DNA of 25,618 nucleotides from CBDFLT01 sp965249225 (GTDB taxonomy: Bacteria; Chloroflexota; Dehalococcoidia; Lucifugimonadales; G963668185). Made by a program: the position numbers and the translations under genes. A model generated the notes under the pieces. The model did not search any database and had not been told where the DNA came from. It saw only the letters and a program-made list of their open reading frames with translations. Positions 1-8,657 of the stretch are shown here, piece after piece (position 1 is the first letter of the stretch; every line of letters begins with the position of its first letter). Location of the stretch: contig CBDFLT010000003.1 of NCBI GenBank assembly GCA_965249225.1, positions 1-25,618 on the forward strand, written 5' to 3'.

Positions 1-529
1 CTGCGAAGATGTTGAATATGATTTGACCCCGTGAAGCGTTGAAGATAGATGCGATTTCAATGTCGTCGAGGCCATCGTTGCCCACGATGTCCGCATCCAC
101 GATGACAATGTCGTTAACGTCTATATCACCGTCGCCGTCGCGGTCGGCCAGCGGTGTCGTTCCGTCTACATTCACACCGTTTAGGGTCACGCTGAATATC
201 CGAGTGCCGATGGCACCGGTGGTTCCGAATGCGATCGTTTCTCCACCGGTCGAAGTTCCGAAGTCGGGAGTCTCCAGATTGGGCCCATTGCCCACGAACT
301 GGGACCGGTTCAGGTCCGCGTCGGTTACCGTAATGGTGACGCCACGATCTGCCGTGGATACGGCGTCGTTCGAAGAGACCTCTCCGGGGCTCGTCGTCAC
401 GACGCCGGCCACGGCCCCGGCCGGGGCGGCCCCGGCGGGAATCACCCACAGCAGGGTGGCCGTCAGAAGCAAGAAGAAGGCCCCTAGGCCTATGAGATAC
501 CAGGACCCGTTGTTTTTCGCGATGTCCAT
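1..529 (-). CDS. Secreted or membrane-anchored protein with a calcium-loop motif, 3' end cut by window edge
   Basis: Read from the ATG at 529 on the minus strand, the frame stays open to the left edge, giving at least 176 residues. A GGGGAG ribosome-binding site lies about 7 bases upstream of the ATG. Residues 8-35 form a hydrophobic export segment ending in an Ala/Pro/Gly-rich stretch. The mature part is rich in Thr, Gly and Asp. At residues 129-140 it has DRDGDGDIDVND, an Asp-rich calcium loop of the EF-hand/dockerin type. The rest looks like beta-rich surface protein sequence (repeated TITVTDADLN-like strands). I do not recognise a family. It may be a cohesin/dockerin-like or other calcium-stabilised extracellular protein. 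The reading frames on the opposite strand here are shadows. Confidence 0.72.
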   Translation of the reverse strand, partial: MDIAKNNGSWYLIGLGAFFLLLTATLLWVIPAGAAPAGAVAGVVTTSPGEVSSNDAVSTADRGVTITVTDADLNRSQFVGNGPNLETPDFGTSTGGETIAFGTTGAIGTRIFSVTLNGVNVDGTTPLADRDGDGDIDVNDIVIVDADIVGNDGLDDIEIASIFNASRGQIIFNIFA

Positions 530-545
530 CGTCGACTCCCCTTAA

Positions 546-1097
546 AACTCTGAGTTGCCAGGATCATTCATACAGCCCGCCGCGTTCCAGCGGACCCGGG
601 GGACCACCCAGGGATCCGATCGAGAGAGACTATGAACGAAAAAGTGCATCGGAACCCTCTCCCAAATTAGACTGCTGATATACATATCATCTTCGGGTTT
701 TTGGTGTCAAGGTCTATGGTGCTGGTTTTCGCATTTAAACAGGCCCCAGTTGGCGCGCCCCGGGGCCTTAAACTCCTTGAGATTGACGATTAGTGTTGAG
801 TGGTATCGACAGTAAGGGATTTGCCCCCCCCTGCGGAAGCCTTCGCGAATATACTTTGTATTGAGTCGCTTGTCAAGGCCCGCACTCGCCTGGAATGGGG
901 TCTTTCACGCTCGTAAATGGGTTTGCCCGGACTCTCAAATGGGGCCTGGTTGGCAGCCAGCCGCCTGCGTTGACACCCCACGGACCGGTGGATACAATCC
1001 CCGTACGGTTCGGTATCGTACCATACCCTACTGCGCCGCCCGCACGAACTTTCACGGTAGGTGCGCGGCGACGGACACTCTCCGCGAGGTAAAGCCC
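546..1097. other. Divergent intergenic region with a short palindrome
   Basis: This 552-base stretch lies between the secreted-protein gene (minus) and the molybdenum-hydroxylase gene (plus), so it must hold promoters for both. I see no credible coding frame. At 676-689 there is an inverted repeat TGATAT-AC-ATATCA in a locally AT-rich segment, a plausible dimeric-regulator site. No other structure is convincing. Confidence 0.4.
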
Positions 1098-3455
1098 ATG
1101 GCCACAGTCCAGCTGCCCAAGATGATTGGCGCCACGGTGAAGCGCAAGGAGGACTCCCGCCTGATAACGGGCGAGGGTAAATTCACCGACGATGTTCACC
1201 TGCGTCACATGGCGTTCATGGGGGTGGTCCGCAGTCCCCGCGCCCATGCGCGAATCCTGAGCGTTGACGTGTCGGCGGCCCTCAGGCATCCAGGGGTCCT
1301 TGGTGCCTTCACGGGGCGCGAAGTGCGAGACCTGTGCAGCGCGCCCTTTCCATTAATGGCTGTGAAAGAGGACATGAAGGTAAAGACCCGCTGGCCCATG
1401 GCCGTGGAGTTCGCAAACCATGTGGGCGAGCCCGTCGCCGCCGTGGTGGCCGCAAGCCGCACCGCCGCCAGAGACGCGCTCGACCTGGTGGAGGTGGAGT
1501 ACGAGATCCTGCCAGCGGTGGTGGACCTGGAGTCCGCCGCCTCACCTGAATCGCCCCGAGTGCACCTGGACCTGAAGGACAACCTCTGTGTCGCCTATAC
1601 GGGACGGGCGGGGGACCCGGACGCCGCGTTCGCCACCGCAGACGGGGTGATATCCGCACGGTTCGAGGAGCCTCGGGTGATGGCCAACCCCATGGAGCCA
1701 CGGGTCGTGGTGGCCAGCTACGAGCGGGGCAGCGCCCTTCTTACGGTGTGGAACACCACTCAGGGACCCCACAAGGACCGGGGAGATATCGCTGAGGTAC
1801 TGGGCCTCCCTGAGAACAAGGTGAGGGTTATCGCCATAGACGTGGGCGGCGGCTTTGGGTGCAAGAATCCCCTTTATCCCGAGCCATGCATAGCGGCCCT
1901 CTTTTCCATGAGGCTGGGCCGCCCGATCAAGTGGACCGAGGAGCGCCAGGAGCACTTCATCTGCACCGACCACGGCCGTGGCCAGGTGCAGCACGTGGAG
2001 GCCGCCTATCGCAATGATGGCACCCTCCTGGGGACGCGTGTGAGCTACTACACCGACTTGGGAGCCTACTGTCACGGCTCCTCCCACTCGGTGGCCGGGG
2101 TGAACACCCCGGCAATCGCGCCGGGCATGTACACACTGAGGAACCTGGACTGGACCACCTACGGCGTCTACACCAACAAGGTCTGCTACGGACCGTACCG
2201 CGGGTATGGCAAGGCCGAGCCCACGTACATGATCGAGCGGGTGCTGGACATGATCGCACGGAACCTGGGGATGGACCCCGCGGATGTCCGGCGGAAGAAC
2301 TTCATTCCCAAGGACGCCTTCCCGTACATGACCGCAACCGGCATGGAGTACGACAGCGGCGACTATCACCGCGCCCTGGACCTCGCCCTCGACGTGGCCA
2401 GCTATCCCAAACTGAAAGAAGAACAGCGCAAGCTGCGCGATAGCGGCGAGCTGATGGGCATCGGCATCGCCACCAACGTGGAGATCTCCAGCTTCGGACC
2501 CTCGAGCGCCAAAATGGCTTCCACTGCAGGATACTGTGCCGGGACCGTCCGAGTGGACACAGGCGGGAAGGTGACGGTTCTCACTGGAGCATCTCCCCAC
2601 GGCCAGGGGATCGAGACCACGTACGCCCAGATCGTCGCCGATGAGCTCCAGGTGCCCTTCGAGGACGTGGAGGTGTGTTGGGGGGACACATCTGTGGCGC
2701 CCCCGGGAGGCTCAGGTACCGCGGCCACCCGTTCACTGGTCGTAGGCGGCACCGCGGTTATCGTCGCCTCACAACAGGTGATGGAGAAGGCCCGCAGTAT
2801 CGCCGCATCTCTACTTGGAGTGGCGACAGAGCACATAATGCTAGAGGATGGCAGGTTTGTCGCCGAGGATATCCCCGACAAGTCCCTGACCTGGGCCGAC
2901 GTGGGCAACGAGGCGTATCAGGCGGGCAGCTTGCCGCCCGACATGGAGCGGGGTCTCGAGGCCACCAGCTATTGGGAACCGCCCAACTATACCTTTCCCT
3001 TCGCGGCGCACCTGGCAGTGGTGCGTATCGACAGGGATACTGGTGAAGTTACGCTATCCCAATACATCTGCGTGGATGACAGCGGCACAATTATCAATCC
3101 CATGGTAGTCGACGGCCAGGTCCACGGCGCCCTTGCCCAGGGAATAGGGACCGCGCTCTTCGAGGAGGCCCGGTGGGATGAGAGTGGGCAGCTCATAACC
3201 GGGAGCTTCCTGGACTACGCGATGCCGCTGGCCGAGGAGTTCCCAATGTTCACCCTCGATCGCACGGAAACGCCAAGCCCCAACAATCCGATGGGCGCCA
3301 AGGGCGCCGGTGAGACGGGAATGCTCGCGGCGGCGCCTGCGATTGTAAACGCGATGGTGGACGCCCTTGCCCATCTGGGCGTAACCAACATCGACCTGCC
3401 GGTCACATCCGAGAAGGTCTGGCGGGTCCTGAAAGAGGTTGACGGGTCCTTGTAG
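1098..3455 (+). CDS. Xanthine dehydrogenase/CoxL-family molybdopterin-binding large subunit
   Basis: This 785-residue protein is the molybdenum-cofactor subunit of a xanthine oxidase-family hydroxylase. Landmarks are DVGGGFG at 248-254, the active-site loop GPYRGYGKAE at 365-374, GQG at 502-504, and GAKGAGE at 733-739, whose Glu739 corresponds to the base-catalytic glutamate of the family. The loop lacks the AYxCSFR signature of true aerobic CO dehydrogenase (form I) and only loosely resembles the form II AYRGAGR loop, so the substrate is probably an organic molecule such as a purine, other N-heterocycle or aldehyde. The frame is open upstream to 861, but the ATG at 1098 begins the conserved domain and has a GAGGT site about 7 bases ahead. 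The FAD and 2Fe-2S subunits that normally accompany it are absent here, which is unusual for the family. Confidence 0.9.
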   Translation: MATVQLPKMIGATVKRKEDSRLITGEGKFTDDVHLRHMAFMGVVRSPRAHARILSVDVSAALRHPGVLGAFTGREVRDLCSAPFPLMAVKEDMKVKTRWPMAVEFANHVGEPVAAVVAASRTAARDALDLVEVEYEILPAVVDLESAASPESPRVHLDLKDNLCVAYTGRAGDPDAAFATADGVISARFEEPRVMANPMEPRVVVASYERGSALLTVWNTTQGPHKDRGDIAEVLGLPENKVRVIAIDVGGGFGCKNPLYPEPCIAALFSMRLGRPIKWTEERQEHFICTDHGRGQVQHVEAAYRNDGTLLGTRVSYYTDLGAYCHGSSHSVAGVNTPAIAPGMYTLRNLDWTTYGVYTNKVCYGPYRGYGKAEPTYMIERVLDMIARNLGMDPADVRRKNFIPKDAFPYMTATGMEYDSGDYHRALDLALDVASYPKLKEEQRKLRDSGELMGIGIATNVEISSFGPSSAKMASTAGYCAGTVRVDTGGKVTVLTGASPHGQGIETTYAQIVADELQVPFEDVEVCWGDTSVAPPGGSGTAATRSLVVGGTAVIVASQQVMEKARSIAASLLGVATEHIMLEDGRFVAEDIPDKSLTWADVGNEAYQAGSLPPDMERGLEATSYWEPPNYTFPFAAHLAVVRIDRDTGEVTLSQYICVDDSGTIINPMVVDGQVHGALAQGIGTALFEEARWDESGQLITGSFLDYAMPLAEEFPMFTLDRTETPSPNNPMGAKGAGETGMLAAAPAIVNAMVDALAHLGVTNIDLPVTSEKVWRVLKEVDGSL

Positions 3456-3487
3456 CCCTCGACATGCCGGCCTGGCCCTGTTGAGGG
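3456..3487. terminator. Hairpin between convergent genes
   Basis: CCCTCGACA (3456-3464) pairs with TGTTGAGGG (3479-3487) with one G-T wobble around a 14-base GC-rich loop. It lies between the stop codons of two convergent genes only 36 bases apart, so it could end transcription in both directions. There is no clear T-run. Confidence 0.45.
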
Positions 3488-3491
3488 AATC

Positions 3492-4610
3492 TCAGTCCAG
3501 TGCGTAAAGCCTGGCGGCGTTGCCACCGGCGATCTTGGCCTGCTCGTCCTCCGCTACCCCTTCGAGGATCCGCCCCAACACCTCTCGCGAACGGGGCCAG
3601 GTGGACTCGGCGTGGGGGTAGTCGGACCCCCACATCAGGCTGTCCACGCCGATCAGGTGGCGCAGTTGGATACCCAGGTCATCTTCCTGGAAGCTCACGG
3701 ATACGTTGCGGTGGAAGAAGTCGCTGGGCATCATGTCGTTTTTGAATCTGTAGCTCGCCTGCATCTGCCTTTCGACGTACACGTAGTCCAGCTGGCGCAG
3801 GAAATAGGGCACCCACGCCAGCTCGAACTCCACGGCGGCCACCTTCAGCTTTGGGTAACGCTCAAATACCCCTGAATAGATAATGTTGGATAGTGACCAG
3901 CGCACCCAGTGGTCGACGTTGGCTCGAAATGTGGCCGACTGGGTAGTGAAGTCCGCGGCGTGAATCTGCGGGCCCGGACGCTGAGTCGCCGTGTGAAGGC
4001 TGAGGGGCATGTCCAGGTCTTGGGCGGCGGCCCACAAGGGCTCGTACTCTGGCCGGTCGTACTGTTTCTCGGGATGAGGATACACGCTGATCATTGCGGC
4101 GACCATCCCCATCTTCCTGGTGCGCTCCAGCTCCTTGATGCCCTCCTTAACGTCGTCCACGTTCAACATGGCGATGCCCTTGAGCTGGGAGGGGTGGGCG
4201 TTGCAGAACTCGGCCAGCCAGTCGTTGTAGGCCTTGAATATGGCTGACAGCAGGTCGCTGTCAGCTACTTTGTAAAGGAAAAGGCCGACCGAAGGGTAGA
4301 GCACGTCGGCGTCTACGCCGTCGAGCTCCAAGTCCTTAACGTGCTCGTCAGGGTCATAGCCTCCGGTGCGGAGGTTATCGAAGTTACCCTCGAAGGTTAT
4401 CTTCTCCGGGGTCTCGAACCTAATCCCCACCTGGGAGATCAGACCGAAGGCCCCCACCTTCTGGTCGCCCTCAACATACCACTGGTCATTCTCCCCTTCC
4501 CTGGCAACAAAGGGGGCCCGTTCCTTGAACCTGGGCTCTATGCGGTTTGTCCACAAGTCCGCCGGTTCGAATACGTGGGAGTCGGAAGAAATCACCCTGT
4601 AGTCCGCCAT
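3492..4610 (-). CDS. Amidohydrolase family 2 metal-dependent hydrolase/decarboxylase
   Basis: This 372-residue protein is of the PF04909 amidohydrolase type. The N-terminus carries the SDSHVFEP metal-binding signature around residues 7-14. The C-terminal part has GSDYPH at 328-333, where the Asp would be the last metal ligand or catalytic residue, and ends in a typical GNAARLYALD helix. Family members are TIM-barrel enzymes that hydrolyse or decarboxylate small cyclic or aromatic acids; the substrate cannot be read here. I chose the ATG at 4610 because the conserved MADYRVISSDSH begins there, behind a GGAGAG site. The longer frame reaching 4814 has no homology-like sequence and would run into the next gene. 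It shares its strand with the cNMP-fold gene upstream (128-base gap) and converges on the molybdenum hydroxylase. Confidence 0.88.
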   Translation of the reverse strand: MADYRVISSDSHVFEPADLWTNRIEPRFKERAPFVAREGENDQWYVEGDQKVGAFGLISQVGIRFETPEKITFEGNFDNLRTGGYDPDEHVKDLELDGVDADVLYPSVGLFLYKVADSDLLSAIFKAYNDWLAEFCNAHPSQLKGIAMLNVDDVKEGIKELERTRKMGMVAAMISVYPHPEKQYDRPEYEPLWAAAQDLDMPLSLHTATQRPGPQIHAADFTTQSATFRANVDHWVRWSLSNIIYSGVFERYPKLKVAAVEFELAWVPYFLRQLDYVYVERQMQASYRFKNDMMPSDFFHRNVSVSFQEDDLGIQLRHLIGVDSLMWGSDYPHAESTWPRSREVLGRILEGVAEDEQAKIAGGNAARLYALD

Positions 4611-4738
4611 GTCGCTCTCCGGGGGCCAGTCTTCAGGGGGACCCGAGGCGTGCAGCCCATGGACTCCCCGTAGAGCACATTGTAATGCGTGTCTGGCGCG
4701 GGGGCAACACGAAGGCATCGTGCTGGAGAAGTCCGCCG

Positions 4739-5227
4739 CTACATGAGCGCCTGAAGCCACACAGAGCTGTGGCGGAGCCGCCAAACGGCAACCTTCGCCA
4801 GCAGCCTGTACCACTCGACGTGGGCCTTTAGCATATTCCTCAAGTCTGTTGTGGGAATCGACAGGGCGAAGATCCTCTCCAGAGCAATTACCGTCGCGGA
4901 GTGTGGTGCTCCGTCCACCAGGGAGAGAAGTCCTATATCATCGCCCGGCTTGAGGAGGTTAAGCACAGCAACAAAGTTGGCATTAACCGGGGCCGAGACC
5001 TCGGCCTTGCCTCGTCCTTCAACTATGAAGAGAACGTCCCTTACACCGGTGCCCTGACGTGACACGACCTCGTCCTGTTCGAACACAACCCATTGACCGG
5101 CGGTCAGGAGAGTCGGTATCTCATCGTCTCCCAGAGTGCTGAGCATCTGGTTCATGCGAAGCACCGCGAGGCTTCCGGCATAGTGACGGTCGAGTACGGA
5201 GATGGACGGGGCATGCTCCAGGGCCAT
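4739..5227 (-). CDS. Lone cyclic-nucleotide-binding-fold (Crp-like sensor) protein
   Basis: This 162-residue protein consists almost entirely of one cNMP-binding beta-roll, with GQWVVFEQDEVVSRQGTGVR followed by the LFIVEGRGKAEV strand pair. There is no DNA-binding helix-turn-helix after it, so it is not a complete Crp/Fnr regulator. The phosphate-binding cassette at about 94-113 reads PGDDIGLLSLVDGAPHSATV. The usual Glu after the glycine is Leu100 and the usual Arg is His109, so classical cAMP binding is doubtful. The start is placed at the ATG at 5227 because GGAGG (5236-5240) lies 8 bases upstream. A TTG two codons earlier would sit too close to that site. It may act as a protein-interaction sensor module; the partner is unknown. 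Confidence 0.72.
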   Translation of the reverse strand: MALEHAPSISVLDRHYAGSLAVLRMNQMLSTLGDDEIPTLLTAGQWVVFEQDEVVSRQGTGVRDVLFIVEGRGKAEVSAPVNANFVAVLNLLKPGDDIGLLSLVDGAPHSATVIALERIFALSIPTTDLRNMLKAHVEWYRLLAKVAVWRLRHSSVWLQALM

Positions 5228-5559
5228 TTTCAAGACCTCCCTGACCGATGGGTTAAGCTCCGGACGCCTATGGGGGCGACAGAGGAGACCTATTCACTGT
5301 ACGACACTGCTTGTGTGGCACCTCCAGGGTGCGGGCACCTTAACGACGTGGGCACAGGCCCCAGGTCTGAGTCCCGCTCCTGTCATGTGCCGGCCACTGC
5401 AAACCTACAAGGTTAGGGAAGCGCCCTGGAGAATTGTGCCCAACGTCACCAGGAAGTTGTGGCTGGAGCCGCGGTTAAATTCGGCCAATTCCTTTAGCCT
5501 GAAGTAGTAATGATTGTGGGCGGCGTCTCCGACGTACGCTCCGAGAGGAGGATTCAGGG
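5228..5559. other. Divergent intergenic region
   Basis: These 332 bases lie between two divergently transcribed genes. A small inverted repeat GGTGC-GG-GCACC lies at 5328-5339 and may be an operator or weak hairpin. A reading frame on the minus strand here (5405-5617) shows no recognisable protein character and overlaps the signal peptide of the next gene. No other feature was found. Confidence 0.35.
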
Positions 5560-6825
5560 ATGAGTATTTATTGGACCACACGGAGGGCGCTGCTGCTGCT
5601 GATAATGGCCACGGCATTGGCGATGTCCGGCCTTGTTGCTTACGCGGCGTTACCGCAGGGAGTTAGAGGTGATGACGATCAGAGGGACAAACATAACGGC
5701 AGAGGGCCTGTTGGGCAGGAGATTGAAGACCAGGACTCCGAGCACGACGACGGTGACAGGCGTAACGGCAAGGGGCCTATTCGCCGCGAGATTGAGGACG
5801 ATGATGACGGGGAGAAACGTAACGGCCGGGGGCCTATTGGGCACGAGCTTGGGGACCAGGACTATTCGGATAGACCGGTAGTGGTGGTGGAATCGGGTTC
5901 CATCGCGGTAGGCGAGTACTTCGTCACCACGCAAAAGGAGATGCGAGGTCCCGTTTCGGGTCAGGAGGCGTGGTTCGATCACGACGAAGAGAATGATGGT
6001 CCCATTGACGTCCTGAGGGATATTGAGATCATCAAGATCATTTCAGCCTGCGCGCAGGAGGACCCTCAATACGGCGGGATATACGTCGGTACCAATGTGG
6101 AGGTATACGTCACACAATGCACCACGGACGCGGACCTTCACGGCGGTGGCTGCTACACGCACCGTGGCGAGTTCGAGCACCAGTGGGACGGGCCCGAAGG
6201 CGAGCTCGGTATCTGGTACCGTGACGCCGACCAGGACGGGTACGGCGACTACCAGACTTTCCAGGAGGCGATGGACACGCCTCCGGGCTACACCGACAAC
6301 CACTTCGACTGTGACGACAGCGACCCGTTCGTGAACCCGGACCGGCCGGAGGTCCCGTTCAACGACAAAGACGACGACTGCAATCCTGAGACTCCAGATA
6401 GCGCAGACTACACCAGCTGGTACCTGGATGCGGACGAGGACGGGTACGGGGACCCCAACGTATCCCTGGTGTCAATTGACCAGCCGCCGGGCTACGTGGG
6501 GAACAGCGGCGATTGCGCCGACGATGTTGCGTCTATCAACCCGGGGCAGCCGGAGATCGCCGACAACGGCATCGACGACGACTGCGACCCTAATTCTCAC
6601 GACGATAGGAGCACGGGCGGGGGCCAGCTGGTCAGCTGGTACCTGGACACCGACCAGGACGGATACGGCGACCCCCAGATCTCCCAGGAGGCGGTTGACC
6701 AGCCACCGGGCTACGTGGGCAACAACGGCGACTGTCACGATGGTGACGACGACATAAACCCGGATACTGATGAAGAACCCAACGACGGGGTAGATAGCAA
6801 CTGCAATGGCTCAGACAATTCCTAG
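5560..6825 (+). CDS. Secreted protein with three MopE-type metal-binding repeats
   Basis: This 421-residue exported protein starts at an ATG behind a strong GAGAGGAGG site (5543-5551). Residues 1-29 form a signal peptide ending near AYA. Next come three acidic units built on NGRGPxxxEIED, starting at residues 46, 69 and 88. A middle region of about 115 residues follows that I do not recognise. The C-terminal half holds three tandem repeats starting at Trp219, Trp287 and Trp360. Each has a WYxDxDxDGYGD calcium-like loop, a PPGYxxNxxDC segment and a closing Asp-rich DDDCN. This matches the putative metal-binding motif of the MopE/PF11617 group found in extracellular or surface proteins. Each repeat carries paired cysteines. 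Likely role: surface protein binding calcium or copper. It is followed by a strong terminator. Confidence 0.85.
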   Translation: MSIYWTTRRALLLLIMATALAMSGLVAYAALPQGVRGDDDQRDKHNGRGPVGQEIEDQDSEHDDGDRRNGKGPIRREIEDDDDGEKRNGRGPIGHELGDQDYSDRPVVVVESGSIAVGEYFVTTQKEMRGPVSGQEAWFDHDEENDGPIDVLRDIEIIKIISACAQEDPQYGGIYVGTNVEVYVTQCTTDADLHGGGCYTHRGEFEHQWDGPEGELGIWYRDADQDGYGDYQTFQEAMDTPPGYTDNHFDCDDSDPFVNPDRPEVPFNDKDDDCNPETPDSADYTSWYLDADEDGYGDPNVSLVSIDQPPGYVGNSGDCADDVASINPGQPEIADNGIDDDCDPNSHDDRSTGGGQLVSWYLDTDQDGYGDPQISQEAVDQPPGYVGNNGDCHDGDDDINPDTDEEPNDGVDSNCNGSDNS

Positions 6826-6887
6826 AGCGAGCGCACCCAGCTGATGATAGACTGGCAAGCCTGGCGACCCGCCGGGAGCAAGGAAAT

Positions 6888-6924
6888 AAGCAGGAGCCCC
6901 CGCCGTTAGTGGGGGCTCCTGCTT
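6888..6924. terminator. Strong hairpin between convergent genes
   Basis: A perfect 14-bp stem (6888-6901 with 6911-6924) closes a 9-base loop and has AA/TT at its base, so it can work for both the plus-strand repeat protein and the minus-strand Asp-box gene. Confidence 0.85.
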
Positions 6925-6947
6925 TCAGTGCGATAATTGAACCGTCT

Positions 6948-7934
6948 CTAGCTGGGGATACAGAGTATGGACCCGATCTCGGGAAACTCCCTCCAGAGCT
7001 TCTCCCAGGTGTCCCCGCCGTCCTCGCTGCGATAGAGGTAGCCGAAAACACTCCCCGCGAAGACAGTCGGACCTTGAGATGGCGCCACCTCCACCACCCA
7101 CATGGCGGAGTTGGGCCGCACGGGCAGGGAAAGCTCCTCCCACGACGCACCAGCGTCCCTGGATCGCATCACCGCGCCTATGGTCCCAAGGAAGGTGTCC
7201 CCGATTGTCAGGTAAACCTCTTCTGGCTTGTCTGGGCGTACCTTGATACCTCGCGGGTAGCCCCAGGGAAATTTCTCCGGAACGCCCACCGAACTCCAGG
7301 TCTCGCCGTTATCGCCGGTTATGTACACCTCGTCGCTGGCCACCACGAATATCCTGCTGGGACTGCCCGGGGCGACTGCCATGTTGTGAATATCCGGATT
7401 GGGTATGGCGCCGTTTATCGTGGTCCACGTTTCACCGCCGTCGGTGCTGCGGCGTACGCCGTCCACCTCCACGCCCGCCCACACGTTACGACGGTCCACC
7501 GGGTCAACCACGATGGCCGTGACGCGGGGAACGCTCACATTGGGGCATTTCTCGGCCATCTGGACGGGGCGCCGGCCCCAAGTCTCTCCGCTGTCGGTTG
7601 AGCGGAATAGCGTGGGAAGGGAAGGTGTACCTGTTCCGGCAAACATCACCCGTGGCTCCTGTGGGTCGATAGCGAGGGACCAGGTCACGTAGTCGTCCAG
7701 AGGCGACTCTAAATGTCGCCAGCTGCCACCAGCGTCATCACTACGGTAGATTCCTTTATCTGTCCCGGCGTACACGGTCTCCCGCTGTTGGGAATTGCTC
7801 ACCAGGGTGCGCACCAGTGCCTCGGAGTGTACTCCGTTGCCTATGTGAACCATCTTCCAGGACTCGCCACCGTCGGTGCTCCGGAACATCCCCTCGCCGA
7901 CAGTCCCCACGATTACCGTTAAATTGCCCGCCAT
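6948..7934 (-). CDS. Asp-box (BNR/sialidase-like) beta-propeller protein
   Basis: This 328-residue protein is a chain of beta-propeller blades marked by Asp-box motifs of the S-x-D-x-G-x-T/S-W type: STDGGESW, SDDAGGSW, STDSGETW, STDGGETW, TGDNGETW, SRDAGASW and SEDGGDTW. Asp boxes occur in sialidases, VPS10 domains and many uncharacterised photosynthesis-stability-factor-like proteins. The sialidase catalytic residues are not evident, so the name describes a fold, not an activity. There is no signal peptide, which suggests a cytoplasmic or non-classically exported protein. The ATG at 7934 follows a GGGGGAG site. It is the last gene before a shared convergent terminator. Its upstream neighbour on the same strand is the DUF1989 gene, 99 bases away, and the two may be co-transcribed. 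Confidence 0.85.
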   Translation of the reverse strand: MAGNLTVIVGTVGEGMFRSTDGGESWKMVHIGNGVHSEALVRTLVSNSQQRETVYAGTDKGIYRSDDAGGSWRHLESPLDDYVTWSLAIDPQEPRVMFAGTGTPSLPTLFRSTDSGETWGRRPVQMAEKCPNVSVPRVTAIVVDPVDRRNVWAGVEVDGVRRSTDGGETWTTINGAIPNPDIHNMAVAPGSPSRIFVVASDEVYITGDNGETWSSVGVPEKFPWGYPRGIKVRPDKPEEVYLTIGDTFLGTIGAVMRSRDAGASWEELSLPVRPNSAMWVVEVAPSQGPTVFAGSVFGYLYRSEDGGDTWEKLWREFPEIGSILCIPS

Positions 7935-8033
7935 GATTGCTCCCCCTCTCTTTGTCGCGCTGCCATCGCCATCGACGACGCCCCTGATCTGTGGCTCATA
8001 GTCGGCGGCGATGGCCCTGATAGTTCCTCGCTT

Positions 8034-8657
8034 CTATTCGTAGATTTCGACTTTGAATGGCTTGTTTAGGCCATCGTTCAGATTGCTTACGCTGCTGGCG
8101 GGACAGGCGGAGAGGGCCACCAGGCAGTCCATGCGGGCCACCATGTCTATGTGTTGCCCCTTCTGAACCGGCGAAGGCACGGTGTGGTGCCGCCCACGCT
8201 CGTCGTACTCCACAGCCATCCAGAGCAGAAACATGTCGGCCACGTCCTCTTCGGTCATGCCGAAGTCGCGGATGGCCTCAGCGACGTTGTCCTGGCAGCT
8301 TCTCCCATTGTAGGGTACCCCCATGAGCTCGTAGCTGGTCCGGTTACAACGGCCCCCCATCATGATCCAGTGGTCGCCTACGGGGTCGTCGGTCACCTCG
8401 AACATCACGCTAAGCCACGGCTGGCAGGAGTACAAGTACTGAATCTGGTGGGCGTCGCCCGTCCCCATTCGGCAGTTCAGTAGGTAGGAGAAGTCGGCGC
8501 TGTACGCTTCCTTATAGTTATGGGCGTTGTACACCGTCATGTCCCCCACCTGGGGCCCATCAACGGCGATGATGCGCATAGTCTGGCCGCGGTCCACGCG
8601 GAAGGCCCGGGCGTACTCCGCGGGCACCATCAGCTCACTGACAATTTTACCCGGCAT
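8034..8657 (-). CDS. DUF1989 / urea carboxylase-associated family protein
   Basis: This 207-residue protein matches the DUF1989 (PF09347) pattern. It has an N-terminal GQTMRIIAVDGPQVGDMTVYN segment, a central CQPWLSVMFEV, GGRCNRTSYELMGV near the middle, and a C-terminal MDCLVALSACPASSVSNLND. The Cys and His positions suggest a metal site. Some members of this family form the two subunits of carboxyguanidine deiminase in guanidine breakdown, and others are linked to urea carboxylase. Here there is a single copy with no carboxylase beside it, so the substrate is unknown. The start is set at the ATG at 8657 because GGGAGGG lies just upstream. A TTG at 8732 in the same frame has no such site and adds unconserved sequence. 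Confidence 0.83.
   Translation of the reverse strand: MPGKIVSELMVPAEYARAFRVDRGQTMRIIAVDGPQVGDMTVYNAHNYKEAYSADFSYLLNCRMGTGDAHQIQYLYSCQPWLSVMFEVTDDPVGDHWIMMGGRCNRTSYELMGVPYNGRSCQDNVAEAIRDFGMTEEDVADMFLLWMAVEYDERGRHHTVPSPVQKGQHIDMVARMDCLVALSACPASSVSNLNDGLNKPFKVEIYE

Noticed and set aside
39..545. Plus-strand open frame of 168 residues
   Set aside because: Ser/Pro/Thr/Val-rich shadow of the minus-strand secreted protein, which has a signal peptide, ribosome-binding site and calcium-loop motif.
861..1097. Upstream extension of the molybdenum-hydroxylase frame
   Set aside because: The 79 extra residues show no family similarity. The ATG at 1098 has a ribosome-binding site and begins the conserved domain.
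4611..4814. Upstream extension of the amidohydrolase frame
   Set aside because: Cys/Ala-rich nonsense-like sequence that would overlap the cNMP-fold gene. The conserved start with GGAGAG is at 4610.
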